DNA of 64,000 nt from NCBI GenBank assembly GCA_022402445.1, contig JAKRSF010000005.1, positions 141,507 through 205,506 of the forward strand. Reading direction: 5' to 3'. The notes beneath the pieces were generated by a model. The model did no database searches. It was not told the origin of the DNA and worked only from the letters and a program-made list of their open reading frames with translations. Shown piece by piece: positions 42,728-51,662 of the stretch (positions are counted from its first letter, which is position 1; each line of letters opens with the position of its first letter). The stretch comes from Cyanobacteriota bacterium (GTDB taxonomy: Bacteria; Cyanobacteriota; Cyanobacteriia; CACIAM-69d). Position numbers and translations under genes: made by a program.

Positions 42728-43189
42728 AGCTTTTCCTTGACCCTTACATCAGAAATACAAAAGCAACCCTAATGATTCGCCCCCGAATTGGCAAATCCAT
42801 CGACCAATCCAGGCGCAATTCCGTCGGCCCGCCCCGTCGCCCCCGTGGGCCAGGGCAGCTAGCCATTCTACAGGCGATCGCCCCGTGCAGGCGGGTTTCA
42901 ACCGTTTCTGCCCCGGCCCCCAGCCGTCCCCACCGGCCCCCCAGGACACCCCCAACCCGCCGCTTGCCCACCCCCATCATCGGCGCAAATCTAAAGAAAA
43001 CATAAAAAACCGCTCCAACGATCCCTAGGCCACTTTGGCAACTGCCATAAGGACGCCCCCACAAGGGTTCCGGCGATGGGGGGCCTGCCATGGACCCAAA
43101 CCACCCCTCCACCACTCAGGGATCAGCCCAGGGTTCGACCCCCCACCCCCGCCAAAAAACTGTGGTAACCTACGTCAGTCTCATTTGTT
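42728..43189. other. Long divergent intergenic region upstream of purM
   Basis: About 460 bases from the purM start to the candidate rlpA leader. It is C-rich, and open frames here have no protein-like pattern. It should contain the purM promoter (minus) and the rlpA promoter (plus); I cannot place either with confidence. Confidence 0.5.
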
Positions 43190-43330
43190 AACGCGCTGTT
43201 ACATGCGTTTGTCGTCGCAATGACGAACACCTGCACGAGGGGAATTCCGCAGTTCCGGGTGATTATTTCTGCCCAGGACGCTCCATGCCGAATTCCTGCG
43301 GCCAATCCTAGCGGTTCCGCCCCCGTCCGT
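43190..43330 (+). ncRNA. Candidate c-di-AMP (ydaO/yuaA-type) riboswitch in the rlpA leader
   Basis: The block resembles the ydaO leader in order and spacing: a small hairpin GTCGT/ATGAC (43211-43224), AGGGGAATTCC (43238-43248, as AGGGGACCC), GGGTGATTATT (43257-43267, as GGGGUGAAUC), then GCCGAATTCCTGCGGCC (43287-43303, as CGAACCCGUCAGCUAACC) and CTAGCGG. ydaO riboswitches bind c-di-AMP and switch genes off; rlpA-type cell-wall genes are among known targets. The match is by eye against remembered B. subtilis sequence, so the family call is tentative. It starts about 280 bases before the rlpA ATG. Confidence 0.45.
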
Positions 43331-43467
43331 AGCCTGTGGGGGATTTGGACCCACGGCGGTGGACCCTTGCCGAGGACTGGTCGGCTGATCGCCCCGGAGC
43401 CCTAGCGGTTCTGTGGCCTAGGCAACCGCGATCGCGGCTCGTGCGTGTCCTTTACCCCCCCTTCCCC

Positions 43468-44730
43468 ATGAGCCAACTGCGCATCTGGACTTCCCTGGCA
43501 GCCTCCGTTGCCATCGCGACCCTCGGGAGTGCGACCCCGGTTCACGGTCAACAGCCCGACTCCGCAACTCCAGATTCTGTGGCGATCGCCTCTGGGCACG
43601 CTGCCTCCGGCCCGGTTGATCCCGCCGCCGCCCCCGATACGACCAAGTCGGCGACGCCAACCCCTTCGATCACCCTTTCAGACCGACGCATTGACGCTTC
43701 AGTTTCCCTGCCCTCTGATCTCTTCGAGCTTTCCCAGGGAACGGTTCCGTTGACGGCCCAGGCGATCGCCACCGCTGCACCATCCGAGCAGACCGCCACG
43801 ACGCCCCCTGAGGCCCAAGCTGCCCCAGAAACCCCTGAAACTTCAGCCGAAGCGGAAACCACCGCAGGGGCTCCCCGCTCCGTCCAGGGCCTTGTGGAAC
43901 TCCACGCCCACCAAAGCACCGGCAACGTCATCCTCTACGTGCGCGACCTGCCGGTGATGACCTTCCTGGGCAATCCGGCAACGGCGGCCAGCAGCGGCAA
44001 TGCGGCCCTGGCCAGTGATGCCCTCAAGCCGTCCGCTGCGGTGCCCCCAACGGCGACGGTGGCGGCGGGTGAGGCGGCCCTGGACCGGGCGACTGCCGTG
44101 GCCCAGCAGATCGAGGCGCTCTATCAGCAGGGCCTCGATGCGAGCCAAATTGAGTACGAGTGGAATTCGGAAGATTCCCGCTTTTGGGTGACCGTCGAGG
44201 GCGATCGCCTGGTGGCCATTGACGGTGCGACGGTGCTGCCGGAGCAAACCCAGAATGCGGCGGAGGATGCGTGGCAGGTGACCAATCGCCTGCGGCGGCT
44301 GCTCGGCGGCGCTGCGCCCATCGAGCCGATTAATCAGCCCCCTCGCCCCCAGCGGGCCGCCATTGATTTCAATCCCCCCAGCCCTGGGGTGCAGTTCGAT
44401 GGCTACCGGGTGGTGTCCAGCAGTATGGGCCATGCGTCCTGGTACGGCCCTGGGTTTAGTGGTCGCCCCACCGCCAGCGGTGAGCGGTTCAACCCCAATG
44501 ATTTGACGGCGGCCCACCGGACGTTGCCCTTTGGTACGCGGGTGCGGGTGACCTATCCCCGGACGGGGCGATCGGTGGTGGTTCGTATTAACGATCGCGG
44601 GCCGTTCATCCGGGGGCGGACGATTGATCTGTCGGCGGGGGCGGCGCGCCAGATTGGCCTGTATTCATCGGGCGTCGGCCAGGTGCAGATGGAGGTTCTG
44701 GCCCCGGCTCCGTCCTTTGCGGCGAACTAA
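43468..44730 (+). CDS. Septal ring lytic transglycosylase RlpA-family protein
   Basis: A 420-residue secreted protein. A signal peptide (LAASVAIATLGSATPVHG) is followed by an Ala/Thr/Pro-rich region to about residue 130 and a middle domain (LVELHAHQSTGNVILYVRDL; AAVAQQIEALYQQGLDASQI-like helix). The C-terminal double-psi beta barrel (about 325-415) reads GHASWYGPGFSGRPTASGER, then NDLTAAHRTLPFGTRVRVTY and NDRGPFIRGRTIDLSAGAAR. The Asp of NDRGPF is the catalytic acid in RlpA lytic transglycosylases. No SPOR domain is present. Role: peptidoglycan remodelling, by family. Start ATG 43468 begins the signal. A structured leader may control it. Confidence 0.88.
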   Translation: MSQLRIWTSLAASVAIATLGSATPVHGQQPDSATPDSVAIASGHAASGPVDPAAAPDTTKSATPTPSITLSDRRIDASVSLPSDLFELSQGTVPLTAQAIATAAPSEQTATTPPEAQAAPETPETSAEAETTAGAPRSVQGLVELHAHQSTGNVILYVRDLPVMTFLGNPATAASSGNAALASDALKPSAAVPPTATVAAGEAALDRATAVAQQIEALYQQGLDASQIEYEWNSEDSRFWVTVEGDRLVAIDGATVLPEQTQNAAEDAWQVTNRLRRLLGGAAPIEPINQPPRPQRAAIDFNPPSPGVQFDGYRVVSSSMGHASWYGPGFSGRPTASGERFNPNDLTAAHRTLPFGTRVRVTYPRTGRSVVVRINDRGPFIRGRTIDLSAGAARQIGLYSSGVGQVQMEVLAPAPSFAAN

Positions 44731-44797
44731 CGCGGCGATCGCGGGTCTCCCGTAGGCGATTTGTTCTGCGGGGCCGCAAGGGCCATGGTTCATCGAT

Positions 44798-44831
44798 AAA
44801 TTCCCTGCGATCGCGCGATCGCGGGGAATTT
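44798..44831. repeat. 34-bp near-perfect palindrome with two HIP1 motifs
   Basis: Two 17-base arms, AAATTCCCTGCGATCGC and GCGATCGCGGGGAATTT, meet with no spacer and differ at one position. It lies about 70 bases past the rlpA-like gene stop in a 291-base gap before the DUF1517 gene. It could fold as a terminator-like hairpin, but no clean T-run follows. Confidence 0.6.
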
Positions 44832-45021
44832 GTCCTATTTGCCCTAGGAGAATCCGTCGCTTCGGGCAAGGGCGCATCCCCATCCTTCCGGGGTGCGGGT
44901 AACCGACATGGCCCCATCTGTCCCAAGGGTCAGCCCGTGGGATAAGTTGAACACAGGCTCAGGCCCATCGGCGGCCTGAAATTCTGGAACCCACAGCTAA
45001 CCAAACCAGAGCAGCGGCACC

Positions 45022-45618
45022 ATGGGCATCGGTAACCTGTTTCAGATGGGGAAGACGCGCTTCATCGTCACCCGGCTCTTCGTTCACCTGTCCGGCAGCG
45101 GCGCAACGCCCCTGTTGGGTGTCCTCAACCGCGCGGCCCGGGACGCGATCGCGGCGGACGGCGACCTGGACACCCTCGGGGAAGGGCTCGCCACCATTTG
45201 CCAGAGCCTCTTGCAGTACCGCGACTTCTGGAAATCCGCCGCCAATGAAGGGGACGAATACTGGGACGAAGGGGACGCCAGCACCGCGATCGAAGAACTC
45301 TTCACCGACTCCGCCCAGCGCTACCTCAGCGAACTGCCCCCCAACCTCAGCACCACCTCCGACGACGATCTGCTCACCTTGCCCCCCACCGGCAACCTCG
45401 TGGTCATGCTCACCGTTGCCTATGAGGGGGAAGTGCCGGATCTCGAAACCAACCTCGCCGACCTCGAAGCCCTCGAATACGGCCTCAAGGCGTTGATTAG
45501 CCTGCACTACAATCAAAAATTGCGGGCTATCCAAGTCCACTTCTCCCCCGCCCAACTGGGGGACGAGCTCACCGACGACCAACTGTTGCAGAATTTCCCG
45601 GAACTGATTCCCCTCTAG
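45022..45618 (+). CDS. DUF1517 family protein
   Basis: A 198-residue cyanobacterial and plastid family protein. The DUF1517 core is visible as FIVTRLFVHLSGSGATPLLG, then LNRAARDAIAADGDLDTLGE and ICQSLLQYRDFWKSAANEGD. The C-terminal part is a beta domain (NLVVMLTVAYEGEVPDLETN; LKALISLHYNQKLRAIQVHF) with the conserved ending DDQLLQNFPELIPL. Many homologues have an N-terminal membrane part; this one starts directly at the domain. Biochemical function is unknown. Confidence 0.82.
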   Translation: MGIGNLFQMGKTRFIVTRLFVHLSGSGATPLLGVLNRAARDAIAADGDLDTLGEGLATICQSLLQYRDFWKSAANEGDEYWDEGDASTAIEELFTDSAQRYLSELPPNLSTTSDDDLLTLPPTGNLVVMLTVAYEGEVPDLETNLADLEALEYGLKALISLHYNQKLRAIQVHFSPAQLGDELTDDQLLQNFPELIPL

Positions 45619-45764
45619 GGGCTGTCGTCAAGGGATCCAAAATCCTGGTGGCCTGTGGATCCGGGCGGTGGGGCTGGGGCTTTTAGAGCCCCCGTTTCGC
45701 TAGCGGTCCGTTCCTCTGACGCGACCCCTTGGGCGTCCTCCATACTTCCCCATCGGCCCTAGGG

Positions 45765-45791
45765 CAGATCCCAGGCAGATCCCAGGCAGAA
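45765..45791. repeat. 11-bp tandem repeat upstream of a lipoprotein gene
   Basis: CAGATCCCAGG occurs twice in tandem (45765-45775, 45776-45786) with a partial third copy CAGA, about 30 bases before the lipoprotein ATG. Likely a slippage repeat; it lies where promoter or leader sequence is expected. Confidence 0.55.
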
Positions 45792-45817
45792 CGGTTTTAT
45801 TCATTTTTTAAGGAATC

Positions 45818-46744
45818 ATGTTGCGTCAACTCTTTGCCCTTCTCCTCGCGGCGGCGATCGCCACTAGCATGACGGCCTGCGGCGGCCCCAGCTCCACCAC
45901 CACGGCCAACTCGACCGCGATCGCCCCCATGGCCAGCCCCAGCGCAGCGCCACGGGCGGCGTCTAATCTGCCCGCAGGGCGCTATCCCGTCCAGCAGGCC
46001 ACCTTTGACGATGGCACGGGGGAATATGCCCTGATGGTGCTCAATACGCCCGCCGGGACGCCGCCCCTATTCCGCACGACGAATTTGCGCATGGCGCGGG
46101 TGGCCGAGGGGGCCGAGCAGCAGAGCTATCTGGAGACGGGGGCGGGGGATCCCACCCTCTATCTGACGGAGGATTTCAAAATCGAATACGTCCATTCGGT
46201 GACGGAAACCCAGACGAATCCGAATACGGGCCGCCAGGAGGTGGTGGTGGTGCGTCAGGAGTCGAGCTTCTGGCAGCCGTTCTTTGGGGCGGTGGCGGGC
46301 CAGATGGTGGCGAATGCCCTGTTTACGCCCCAGTATTATGTGCCGCCGGTCTATCAGTCCGGTGGTTTGGTGGGCTACGGCGGCTATGGGTCGAGCTACA
46401 GCAGCGCGGTGCAAAGCTACCGGACGCGCTATAACGAGCCGCCTGCGGTGGAACGTAACCGGACGCGGTTCCGCCAAACGGGGTCGATCGCGCGGCCGTC
46501 GGCAACTCCTTCGACCCGGACTTCTGGGTTTGGCTCCAAGACGCAGCCTTCGGCGACGCGATCGCCCGCGACGGGGACGAATAACAACTCGACGCGCTCC
46601 ACGGGGTCTGGGTTTGGCAGCAATACCCTGCGGCCATCGAACCAGGCGCGACCCACCAATTCGGCCCCGCGTCGGCAGTCGAGCTTTGGCAGCAGCGGCG
46701 GTTCGCGGGTGCGGTCTTCGGGTGGGGGCCGTCGCCGTCGCTAG
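45818..46744 (+). CDS. Lipoprotein of unknown function with Ser/Thr/Arg-rich tail
   Basis: A 308-residue predicted lipoprotein. The signal FALLLAAAIATSMTAC gives lipidation at Cys21. A folded region (about 50-170) has GRYPVQQATFDDGTGEYALM, then YLTEDFKIEYVHSVTETQTN and VVVRQESSFWQPFFGAVAGQ. It is followed by a Tyr/Gly segment (YGGYGSSYSSAVQSYRTRY) and a low-complexity tail rich in Ser, Thr, Gly and Arg ending in RRRR. The family is not recognised. A purine-rich AAGGAA lies just before the ATG. It may sit in the outer membrane or cell wall; the basic tail could bind anionic polymers. Confidence 0.7.
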   Translation: MLRQLFALLLAAAIATSMTACGGPSSTTTANSTAIAPMASPSAAPRAASNLPAGRYPVQQATFDDGTGEYALMVLNTPAGTPPLFRTTNLRMARVAEGAEQQSYLETGAGDPTLYLTEDFKIEYVHSVTETQTNPNTGRQEVVVVRQESSFWQPFFGAVAGQMVANALFTPQYYVPPVYQSGGLVGYGGYGSSYSSAVQSYRTRYNEPPAVERNRTRFRQTGSIARPSATPSTRTSGFGSKTQPSATRSPATGTNNNSTRSTGSGFGSNTLRPSNQARPTNSAPRRQSSFGSSGGSRVRSSGGGRRRR

Positions 46745-46817
46745 GGGTTGATGCCTCAGGGGATGGGCGATGGGTGTCCTGTCCCCTGGGGGCGATCGCG
46801 CGGGGCGAGGTGGAACG

Positions 46818-48242
46818 ATGGATCAAGGCGAGGCGCGGGAACGGGAATGGGAGGAGGTCTTCGAGAGTTTTGAGGACCTCGAAGCGGAGGTGAACTACCG
46901 CAAGGCGCGGGAGACCCTCCGTCAGTTGCTCGATCGCCTGGACCTGACCCCCCGGGAGCGCCAGGGCCTGACGGCGGAAATTGACGGCCTGACGGCGATG
47001 CTGCGGAAGCTGGACCGGGAGACCGTTTGCATTGCCGCCTTTGGCATGGTGGGGCGCGGCAAGTCGTCGGTGCTCAATGCCCTCTTGGGGGGCGATCGCT
47101 TTGAAACGGGGGTGCTCCACGGGGTGACCCGCACGGCGACGGCGGCCCAGTGGTTTCCCCAAGGCCCTAAAGGGGAGGGGGGCGATCGCGGTCCGGCGGT
47201 GGAATTGATTGATACCCCCGGCATTGATGAGGTGGCGGACGAGGGGCGATCGGCGATCGCGGCGGCGGCGGGGCGACGGGCTGACCTGATCCTGTTCGTG
47301 ATCGCCGGGGACATGACCACGGTGGAGTGCGATGCCCTGTCGGAGTTGCGGGCGATCGGCAAACCAATTCTGCTGGTGTTTAACAAAATTGATCGCTACC
47401 CGGACGCCGATCGCGACGCCATCTATCGCCGCATTGTGGATGAGCGGGTGCGGGAACTGATCTCGCCGGATGAAATCGTGCTCGTGGCGGCGGCCCCCCT
47501 GCGGCCCGTGGGTCAGCGGCGGCCCGATGGCACCGTGGCGGTGGAACTGCGGCGGGGGGAGGCGCAAATCGAGCCCCTCAAACTCAAAATTTTGGAGGTG
47601 CTCCAGCGCGAGGGAAAAGCCCTGGCGGCCCTCAATGCCATGCTCTATGCCCACGATGCCCATGATCGCATCCTGGCCCGAAAATTGCAGGTGCGCGATC
47701 GCGCCGCCAACCGCCTGCTCTGGAATGGCACGATCGCCAAGGCGGCGGCGGTGGCCATCAATCCGATTGTGGTGTTGGATTTGCTGGGGGGCGCGGCGAT
47801 CGACACCGCCACGATCCTGGCCCTCTCGCACCTGTACGGCATCCCCATGACCCAGCGGGGGGCGACGGCCCTGCTGCAAAGAATCGCGATCGCCATGGGC
47901 GGCCTCGGGGCGGGGGAACTGCTGCTCAACCTGGGTCTGGGCACCCTCAAGGGGGTCTTTGGCCTGTCAGCGGCGGCCACGGGGGGGCTGGCGGCGTTGC
48001 CCTACACCTCCGTGGCGATCGCCCAGGCGGGCATTGCGGGCTATGGATCCTACGCCATCGGTCAGGCGGCCAAGCTGTATTTCGCCAATGACGCCTCCTG
48101 GGGACCGGATGGCCCTCGGGCCGCCGTGGGGCGCATCCTCGCTAGTCTGGATGAACGGGCGATCATTAAACGCATTGAACAGGAGCTAGCCCGCAAACTG
48201 GCCGGACGCTTCCGCCGCGCCCCCGACCCGGACCTGATCTAG
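46818..48242 (+). CDS. Dynamin/Era-like GTPase with C-terminal DUF697-type membrane domain
   Basis: A 474-residue GTP-binding protein. G1 is GMVGRGKSSVLNALLGGD, G3 VELIDTPGIDEVADE and G4 LLVFNKIDRYPDAD. An N-terminal helical segment (RKARETLRQLLDRLDLTPRE) precedes the G domain. The C-terminal 170 residues contain hydrophobic helices (AAVAINPIVVLDLLGGAAID; GGLAALPYTSVAIAQAGIAG) of the DUF697 type, indicating membrane binding. Cyanobacteria carry several such proteins; function is unknown, possibly membrane remodelling or ion homeostasis. ATG 46818 is preferred over 46770. It follows the lipoprotein gene by 73 bases. Confidence 0.82.
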   Translation: MDQGEAREREWEEVFESFEDLEAEVNYRKARETLRQLLDRLDLTPRERQGLTAEIDGLTAMLRKLDRETVCIAAFGMVGRGKSSVLNALLGGDRFETGVLHGVTRTATAAQWFPQGPKGEGGDRGPAVELIDTPGIDEVADEGRSAIAAAAGRRADLILFVIAGDMTTVECDALSELRAIGKPILLVFNKIDRYPDADRDAIYRRIVDERVRELISPDEIVLVAAAPLRPVGQRRPDGTVAVELRRGEAQIEPLKLKILEVLQREGKALAALNAMLYAHDAHDRILARKLQVRDRAANRLLWNGTIAKAAAVAINPIVVLDLLGGAAIDTATILALSHLYGIPMTQRGATALLQRIAIAMGGLGAGELLLNLGLGTLKGVFGLSAAATGGLAALPYTSVAIAQAGIAGYGSYAIGQAAKLYFANDASWGPDGPRAAVGRILASLDERAIIKRIEQELARKLAGRFRRAPDPDLI

Positions 48243-48483
48243 GCCAGCCCTGGGGGATCCTTCGGCGCGATCGCCGCCACCCCAAGCTTCCCTACCCCTT
48301 CACCTCACCTTCCGGCACAATATCCCCAGGGACAAGGCGTAACTCCCTTGCTAACCTGGAAAAGTCCGACCGCCGCCGTTCCCAAACCGGCCCCCGGCAT
48401 CCGAGATCCGTGCCCTCGCGGTTGGGCAGCCCTGCGCTCCCTGCGGCCCGCGTAATTGCGCCCCTGTCTCCCAAACCCAGCCC

Positions 48484-49659
48484 ATGCCCGCCACTGACTC
48501 CGTGGAAGATGATGCCATGAAGCGCCCCGCCGCCCGCCGGGATCTCTTTCTGTTCCTGGAGGTGTTTGATCGCGAGGGGGGCATCCAAACCTATAACCGC
48601 AATCTGATCGAAGCCTACCTCAAGCGCAACGCGGCCCCGCCCCCGCGATCGCCCTCGGAGGTGTTGATCCTGCGGGATGCGGACGATCGCCACAATCCCT
48701 ACCTCCACAGCGATCTTAAGTTCCGCTACTTCCGCCGCGATCGCCCGGTCCCCATCGAGCGGCTGCACTTTGCCTGGGCCTTGCTCGTGAGCATTCTGCG
48801 CGATCGCCCCCGCCGGGTCTACTGCGGCCACATCAACCTAGCGCCCCTGGTGCAGATGCTCTGCGCCCCCTTTGGCATCCCCTACACCGCGATCGTCCAC
48901 GGCAAAGAGGTGTGGGAGCCCCTGCCCCCGGACAAGCGCCGCGCCCTCCAGCGGGCCGATCGCATCTGGGTGGTCAGCCGCTATTCCCGGGATCTGGCCA
49001 GCGCCGCCAATGACCTCGACCCCAGCCGGGTCCGGCAACTCTCCTGCTGTGTGGATGGGGCGCAGTTTCATCCCGGCCCCAAACCCCCCCACCTCCTGGA
49101 GCGCTACGGTCTCGAGGGGGCCACGGTGATCCTCACGGTGGCGCGCCTCTGGTCCGGCGATATCTATAAGGGCGTCGATGTGACCCTGCGGGCCTTGCCC
49201 ACGATCGCCCAGGCTATCCCAACGGTGAAATATGTGGTAATCGGTCGCGGGGACGATCGCCTGCGCCTGGAGGCCCTCGCGACGGATCTGGGGGTGCGCG
49301 ATCGCGTGGTCTTCGCCGGATTTGTGGCCGATGGGGAACTGCCCGCCCACTACCGCCTCGCGGATCTCTACTCCATGCCGTCCCAGGAAGGCTTTGGCAT
49401 CGTCTACCTGGAGGCCATGGCCAGCGGTGTGCCCGTGATCGCCGGGGACAATGACGGGTCCGCCGACCCCCTCATGGATGGCAAACTGGGCTGGCGCGTG
49501 CCCCACCGTAACCCCGAGGCCGTCGCGATCGCCTGCATCGAAGCCCTCAAGGGGAGCGATCGCCGCGCCGACGGTGAATGGTTGCGGCAGGAAACCCTAG
49601 CCGCCTTCAGTAAGAACGCCTTCGCCGAGCGGGTCGCCGCCCTCATCGATCATCCCTAG
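48484..49659 (+). CDS. Family 4 glycosyltransferase
   Basis: A 391-residue GT-B enzyme. The N-terminal acceptor domain (FLEVFDREGGIQTYNRNLIE) and the C-terminal donor domain are both present: ILTVARLWSGDIYKGVDVTL, FAGFVADGELPAHYRLADLY and the EX7E motif in SQEGFGIVYLEAMASGVPVI. The Lys in YKG and the Glu pair contact the sugar nucleotide. It probably adds a hexose to lipid or exopolysaccharide in the cytoplasm. The start may be 48484 or the later Met at KRPAARRD. It ends 7 bases from the convergent sigma-factor gene. Confidence 0.87.
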   Translation: MPATDSVEDDAMKRPAARRDLFLFLEVFDREGGIQTYNRNLIEAYLKRNAAPPPRSPSEVLILRDADDRHNPYLHSDLKFRYFRRDRPVPIERLHFAWALLVSILRDRPRRVYCGHINLAPLVQMLCAPFGIPYTAIVHGKEVWEPLPPDKRRALQRADRIWVVSRYSRDLASAANDLDPSRVRQLSCCVDGAQFHPGPKPPHLLERYGLEGATVILTVARLWSGDIYKGVDVTLRALPTIAQAIPTVKYVVIGRGDDRLRLEALATDLGVRDRVVFAGFVADGELPAHYRLADLYSMPSQEGFGIVYLEAMASGVPVIAGDNDGSADPLMDGKLGWRVPHRNPEAVAIACIEALKGSDRRADGEWLRQETLAAFSKNAFAERVAALIDHP

Positions 49660-49666
49660 GATCCCC

Positions 49667-50623
49667 CTAGCTCGCCAGGTATTCCCGCACATCCCCCTTG
49701 CGCTTACGGAGCTTCGTGAGGGCTTCGCGCTCGATCTGCCGCACCCGCTCCCGGCTGATGTTCAGGCGATCGCCAATCTTCGCCAGGGTCATGGTTTGCC
49801 CATCCCGCAGGCCAAAGCGCAACATCAACACCTGCTGCTGCTGGGGCGTCAGGTCCGCCAAAAGCCGCTCGATGTCCGTCCGCAGGGACGACTGGGTGGC
49901 AAATTCCTCCGGCAAAACACCGCCATCTTCCAATAAATCCCCCAACTCCGTGTCCTGGTTATCCCCCACCCGCAGGTCCAGGGACAGGGGCTGCCGCGCC
50001 CGCTCCAGATATTCCCGAATCTGCTTCGGGCTCAGGTCCAGTTCCCGGCCAATTTCCACCACCGTCGGCGCGCGGCCGAGCTCCTGGGAGAGGGTACGCT
50101 GGGCCTTTTTGATTTTGTTGAGCTTCTCGGTAATGTGAATCGGCAGGCGGATGGTGCGCCCCTTCTCCGCGATCGCGCGGGTGATGGCTTGGCGAATCCA
50201 CCAGTAGGCATAGGTGCTGAAGCGGTAGCCCTTGGTGGGGTCAAATTTCTCGACGCCGCGCTGCATCCCGATGGTGCCCTCCTGGATCAGATCCAGCAGG
50301 TCCACATTGCGCTTGATGTACTTCTTGGCGACGGACACAACTAACCGCAGGTTCGCCTCCACCATCTTGCGCTTGGCGCGGTTCCCCTCTTCGATCTCCC
50401 GCTGAAGGTCCGCCGTTGCGACGCCCGCCGCCGCCGCCCATTCCTCCAACGCTGGCTCACGGCCCAGCCGGGTCGTCAGGTCTTCCCGCTGGGCGGCTAG
50501 GGCATTGGCCCGCTGGACCTGTTTGCCGTAGACCACCTCCTGCTCGTGGGTCAGCAGGGGCACCCGCCCAATTTCTTTGAGGTAGGCGCGGACAAGGTCG
50601 GTGGAGGAGCGATCGAGGTTCAT
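49667..50623 (-). CDS. RNA polymerase sigma factor, group 2 sigma-70 type
   Basis: A 318-residue sigma factor. Region 1.2 ([20 protein letters not shown]), region 2 ([20 protein letters not shown], then [20 protein letters not shown] and [17 protein letters not shown]), region 3 ([20 protein letters not shown]) and region 4 ([20 protein letters not shown], then [20 protein letters not shown]) are intact. Short N-terminus and lack of region 1.1 indicate a cyanobacterial group 2 factor (SigB-E type), used in stress, carbon/nitrogen or light responses. The upstream DNA has a perfect 10-bp inverted repeat. The exact Sig letter cannot be assigned. Confidence 0.9.
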   Translation of the reverse strand: MNLDRSSTDLVRAYLKEIGRVPLLTHEQEVVYGKQVQRANALAAQREDLTTRLGREPALEEWAAAAGVATADLQREIEEGNRAKRKMVEANLRLVVSVAKKYIKRNVDLLDLIQEGTIGMQRGVEKFDPTKGYRFSTYAYWWIRQAITRAIAEKGRTIRLPIHITEKLNKIKKAQRTLSQELGRAPTVVEIGRELDLSPKQIREYLERARQPLSLDLRVGDNQDTELGDLLEDGGVLPEEFATQSSLRTDIERLLADLTPQQQQVLMLRFGLRDGQTMTLAKIGDRLNISRERVRQIEREALTKLRKRKGDVREYLAS

Positions 50624-50659
50624 GACAGGTCGGCTGAATCTAACAACCGCGTGGCTATC

Positions 50660-50713
50660 CTTAGATTTTAAGTTAACAAATCTTAAGCACCTGTAACGGG
50701 GGCCTTAAGATTT
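50660..50713 (-). promoter_or_regulatory. Inverted-repeat cluster upstream of the sigma-factor gene
   Basis: AAATCTTAAG (50678-50687) and CTTAAGATTT (50704-50713) are perfect inverted repeats with a 16-base spacer; a related CTTAGATTTTAAG is at 50660-50672. The spacer on the minus strand contains GTTACA. It lies 37-90 bases before the sigma gene start, where operator or promoter elements are expected. The rest of the 355-base gap (50624-50978) shows no gene I can support. Confidence 0.5.
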
Positions 50714-50978
50714 TTGCCCTGGGGTTAGGGGGCGTGGGGGTCTCCTAATCCCTTGCCCAGCATAGGTTGTTCCCCATTGGGGTTCTGCATCTTCGGCGAC
50801 AAAGGCGAGATTTTTTCTGGGGATTGCCCTGGGGGGCGGGGGCGGGGGTGGGCTTAATGTTTGTTCATGGAGGGGGGGATGACTTCTCAGGAATGGCTGG
50901 TTCCCCGGATGGGTCGGGGGCGATCGCGCAGAATGGAGGAGTGGATGGCGGATGGTTCACCGGCATCGGGGGGCGGCA

Positions 50979-51635
50979 ATGGATGGGCGATCGCGGCGAT
51001 GGGCAATGGTGTTGGGGGTGGGGCTGCTGGGGGCGGGCTTCGGGGCGATCGCGGCGTTGGGGGCGGCTGATCGGCCCCCAGAAACGGCGACGGCGACGGG
51101 CACCTGTCCAGCGGGACAAAGGCCGGCCCAGATCGAGGTGGAGGGGGAGCCCCAGGATGTCTGTCTGACCTCCCTGCGGGACGGCGGGAGCGGCCTGACG
51201 GTGGATCTCTCCCCTGGGGATTTTCAGGTGCGGCCTCTGCGATCGGCCACCACCAGCGGCTGGCGATTGGTGGCCCAGGGGGGCGGCTGGGTGAATCCCC
51301 AAGCCTATCTACAGATCGAGGTGGACCGGGGCGGCGATCGCGCGATCGGCCCCTGGCTACGGGCTACCCTGGCGGAGCATCCCACCTGGCAAATGCAGCC
51401 CCTGCCCCCTGAAGCCTCGGCACCGGGGAATCGCTTGCCCTACCGCTGGGCTGCGCAGGGGGTCCACTTCCGCGCGGAATCCGCCGCCCCCGACGGGGCG
51501 ATCGCAGGGCAAATCCTGATGGGGCGCATCCAGGGGCGATCGGTCCGCGCGATCATTCACCTGCCCCTGGAATACGGCGAAGGCTACGGGCCGCGCATTC
51601 ACCAGATTTTAAATTCCCTGCGGGTCACCGACTGA
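50979..51635 (+). CDS. Secreted or membrane-anchored protein of unknown function
   Basis: A 218-residue protein with an N-terminal hydrophobic segment (MVLGVGLLGAGFGAIAALGA) after a basic start, consistent with a signal peptide or anchor. The remainder has CPAGQRPAQIEVEGEPQDVC, which may form a disulphide, then alternating hydrophobic beta-like segments (GWRLVAQGGGWVNPQAYLQI; LPLEYGEGYGPRIHQILNSL). No family is recognised. The start may be 50979 or the Met at 51006. It is convergent with infC, 27 bases between stops. Confidence 0.55.
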   Translation: MDGRSRRWAMVLGVGLLGAGFGAIAALGAADRPPETATATGTCPAGQRPAQIEVEGEPQDVCLTSLRDGGSGLTVDLSPGDFQVRPLRSATTSGWRLVAQGGGWVNPQAYLQIEVDRGGDRAIGPWLRATLAEHPTWQMQPLPPEASAPGNRLPYRWAAQGVHFRAESAAPDGAIAGQILMGRIQGRSVRAIIHLPLEYGEGYGPRIHQILNSLRVTD

Positions 51636-51662
51636 TTTAGCCGGCGAACTTAACCAACTCAC

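Noticed and set aside
42744..43115. A 123-codon minus-strand frame upstream of purM
   Set aside because: Gly/Arg/Trp-rich translation without family pattern or good ribosome binding site; treated as intergenic.
46323..47879. A 518-codon open frame on the minus strand
   Set aside because: It lies antisense to the lipoprotein and the GTPase gene, whose motifs are clear. Its translation is Arg/His/Gly/Gln-rich without any domain; long antisense frames are expected in GC-rich coding DNA.
50767..51168. A 133-codon plus-strand frame overlapping the secreted-protein gene
   Set aside because: Gly/Trp/Arg low-complexity in a different phase from the frame that has a signal-like helix and balanced composition.
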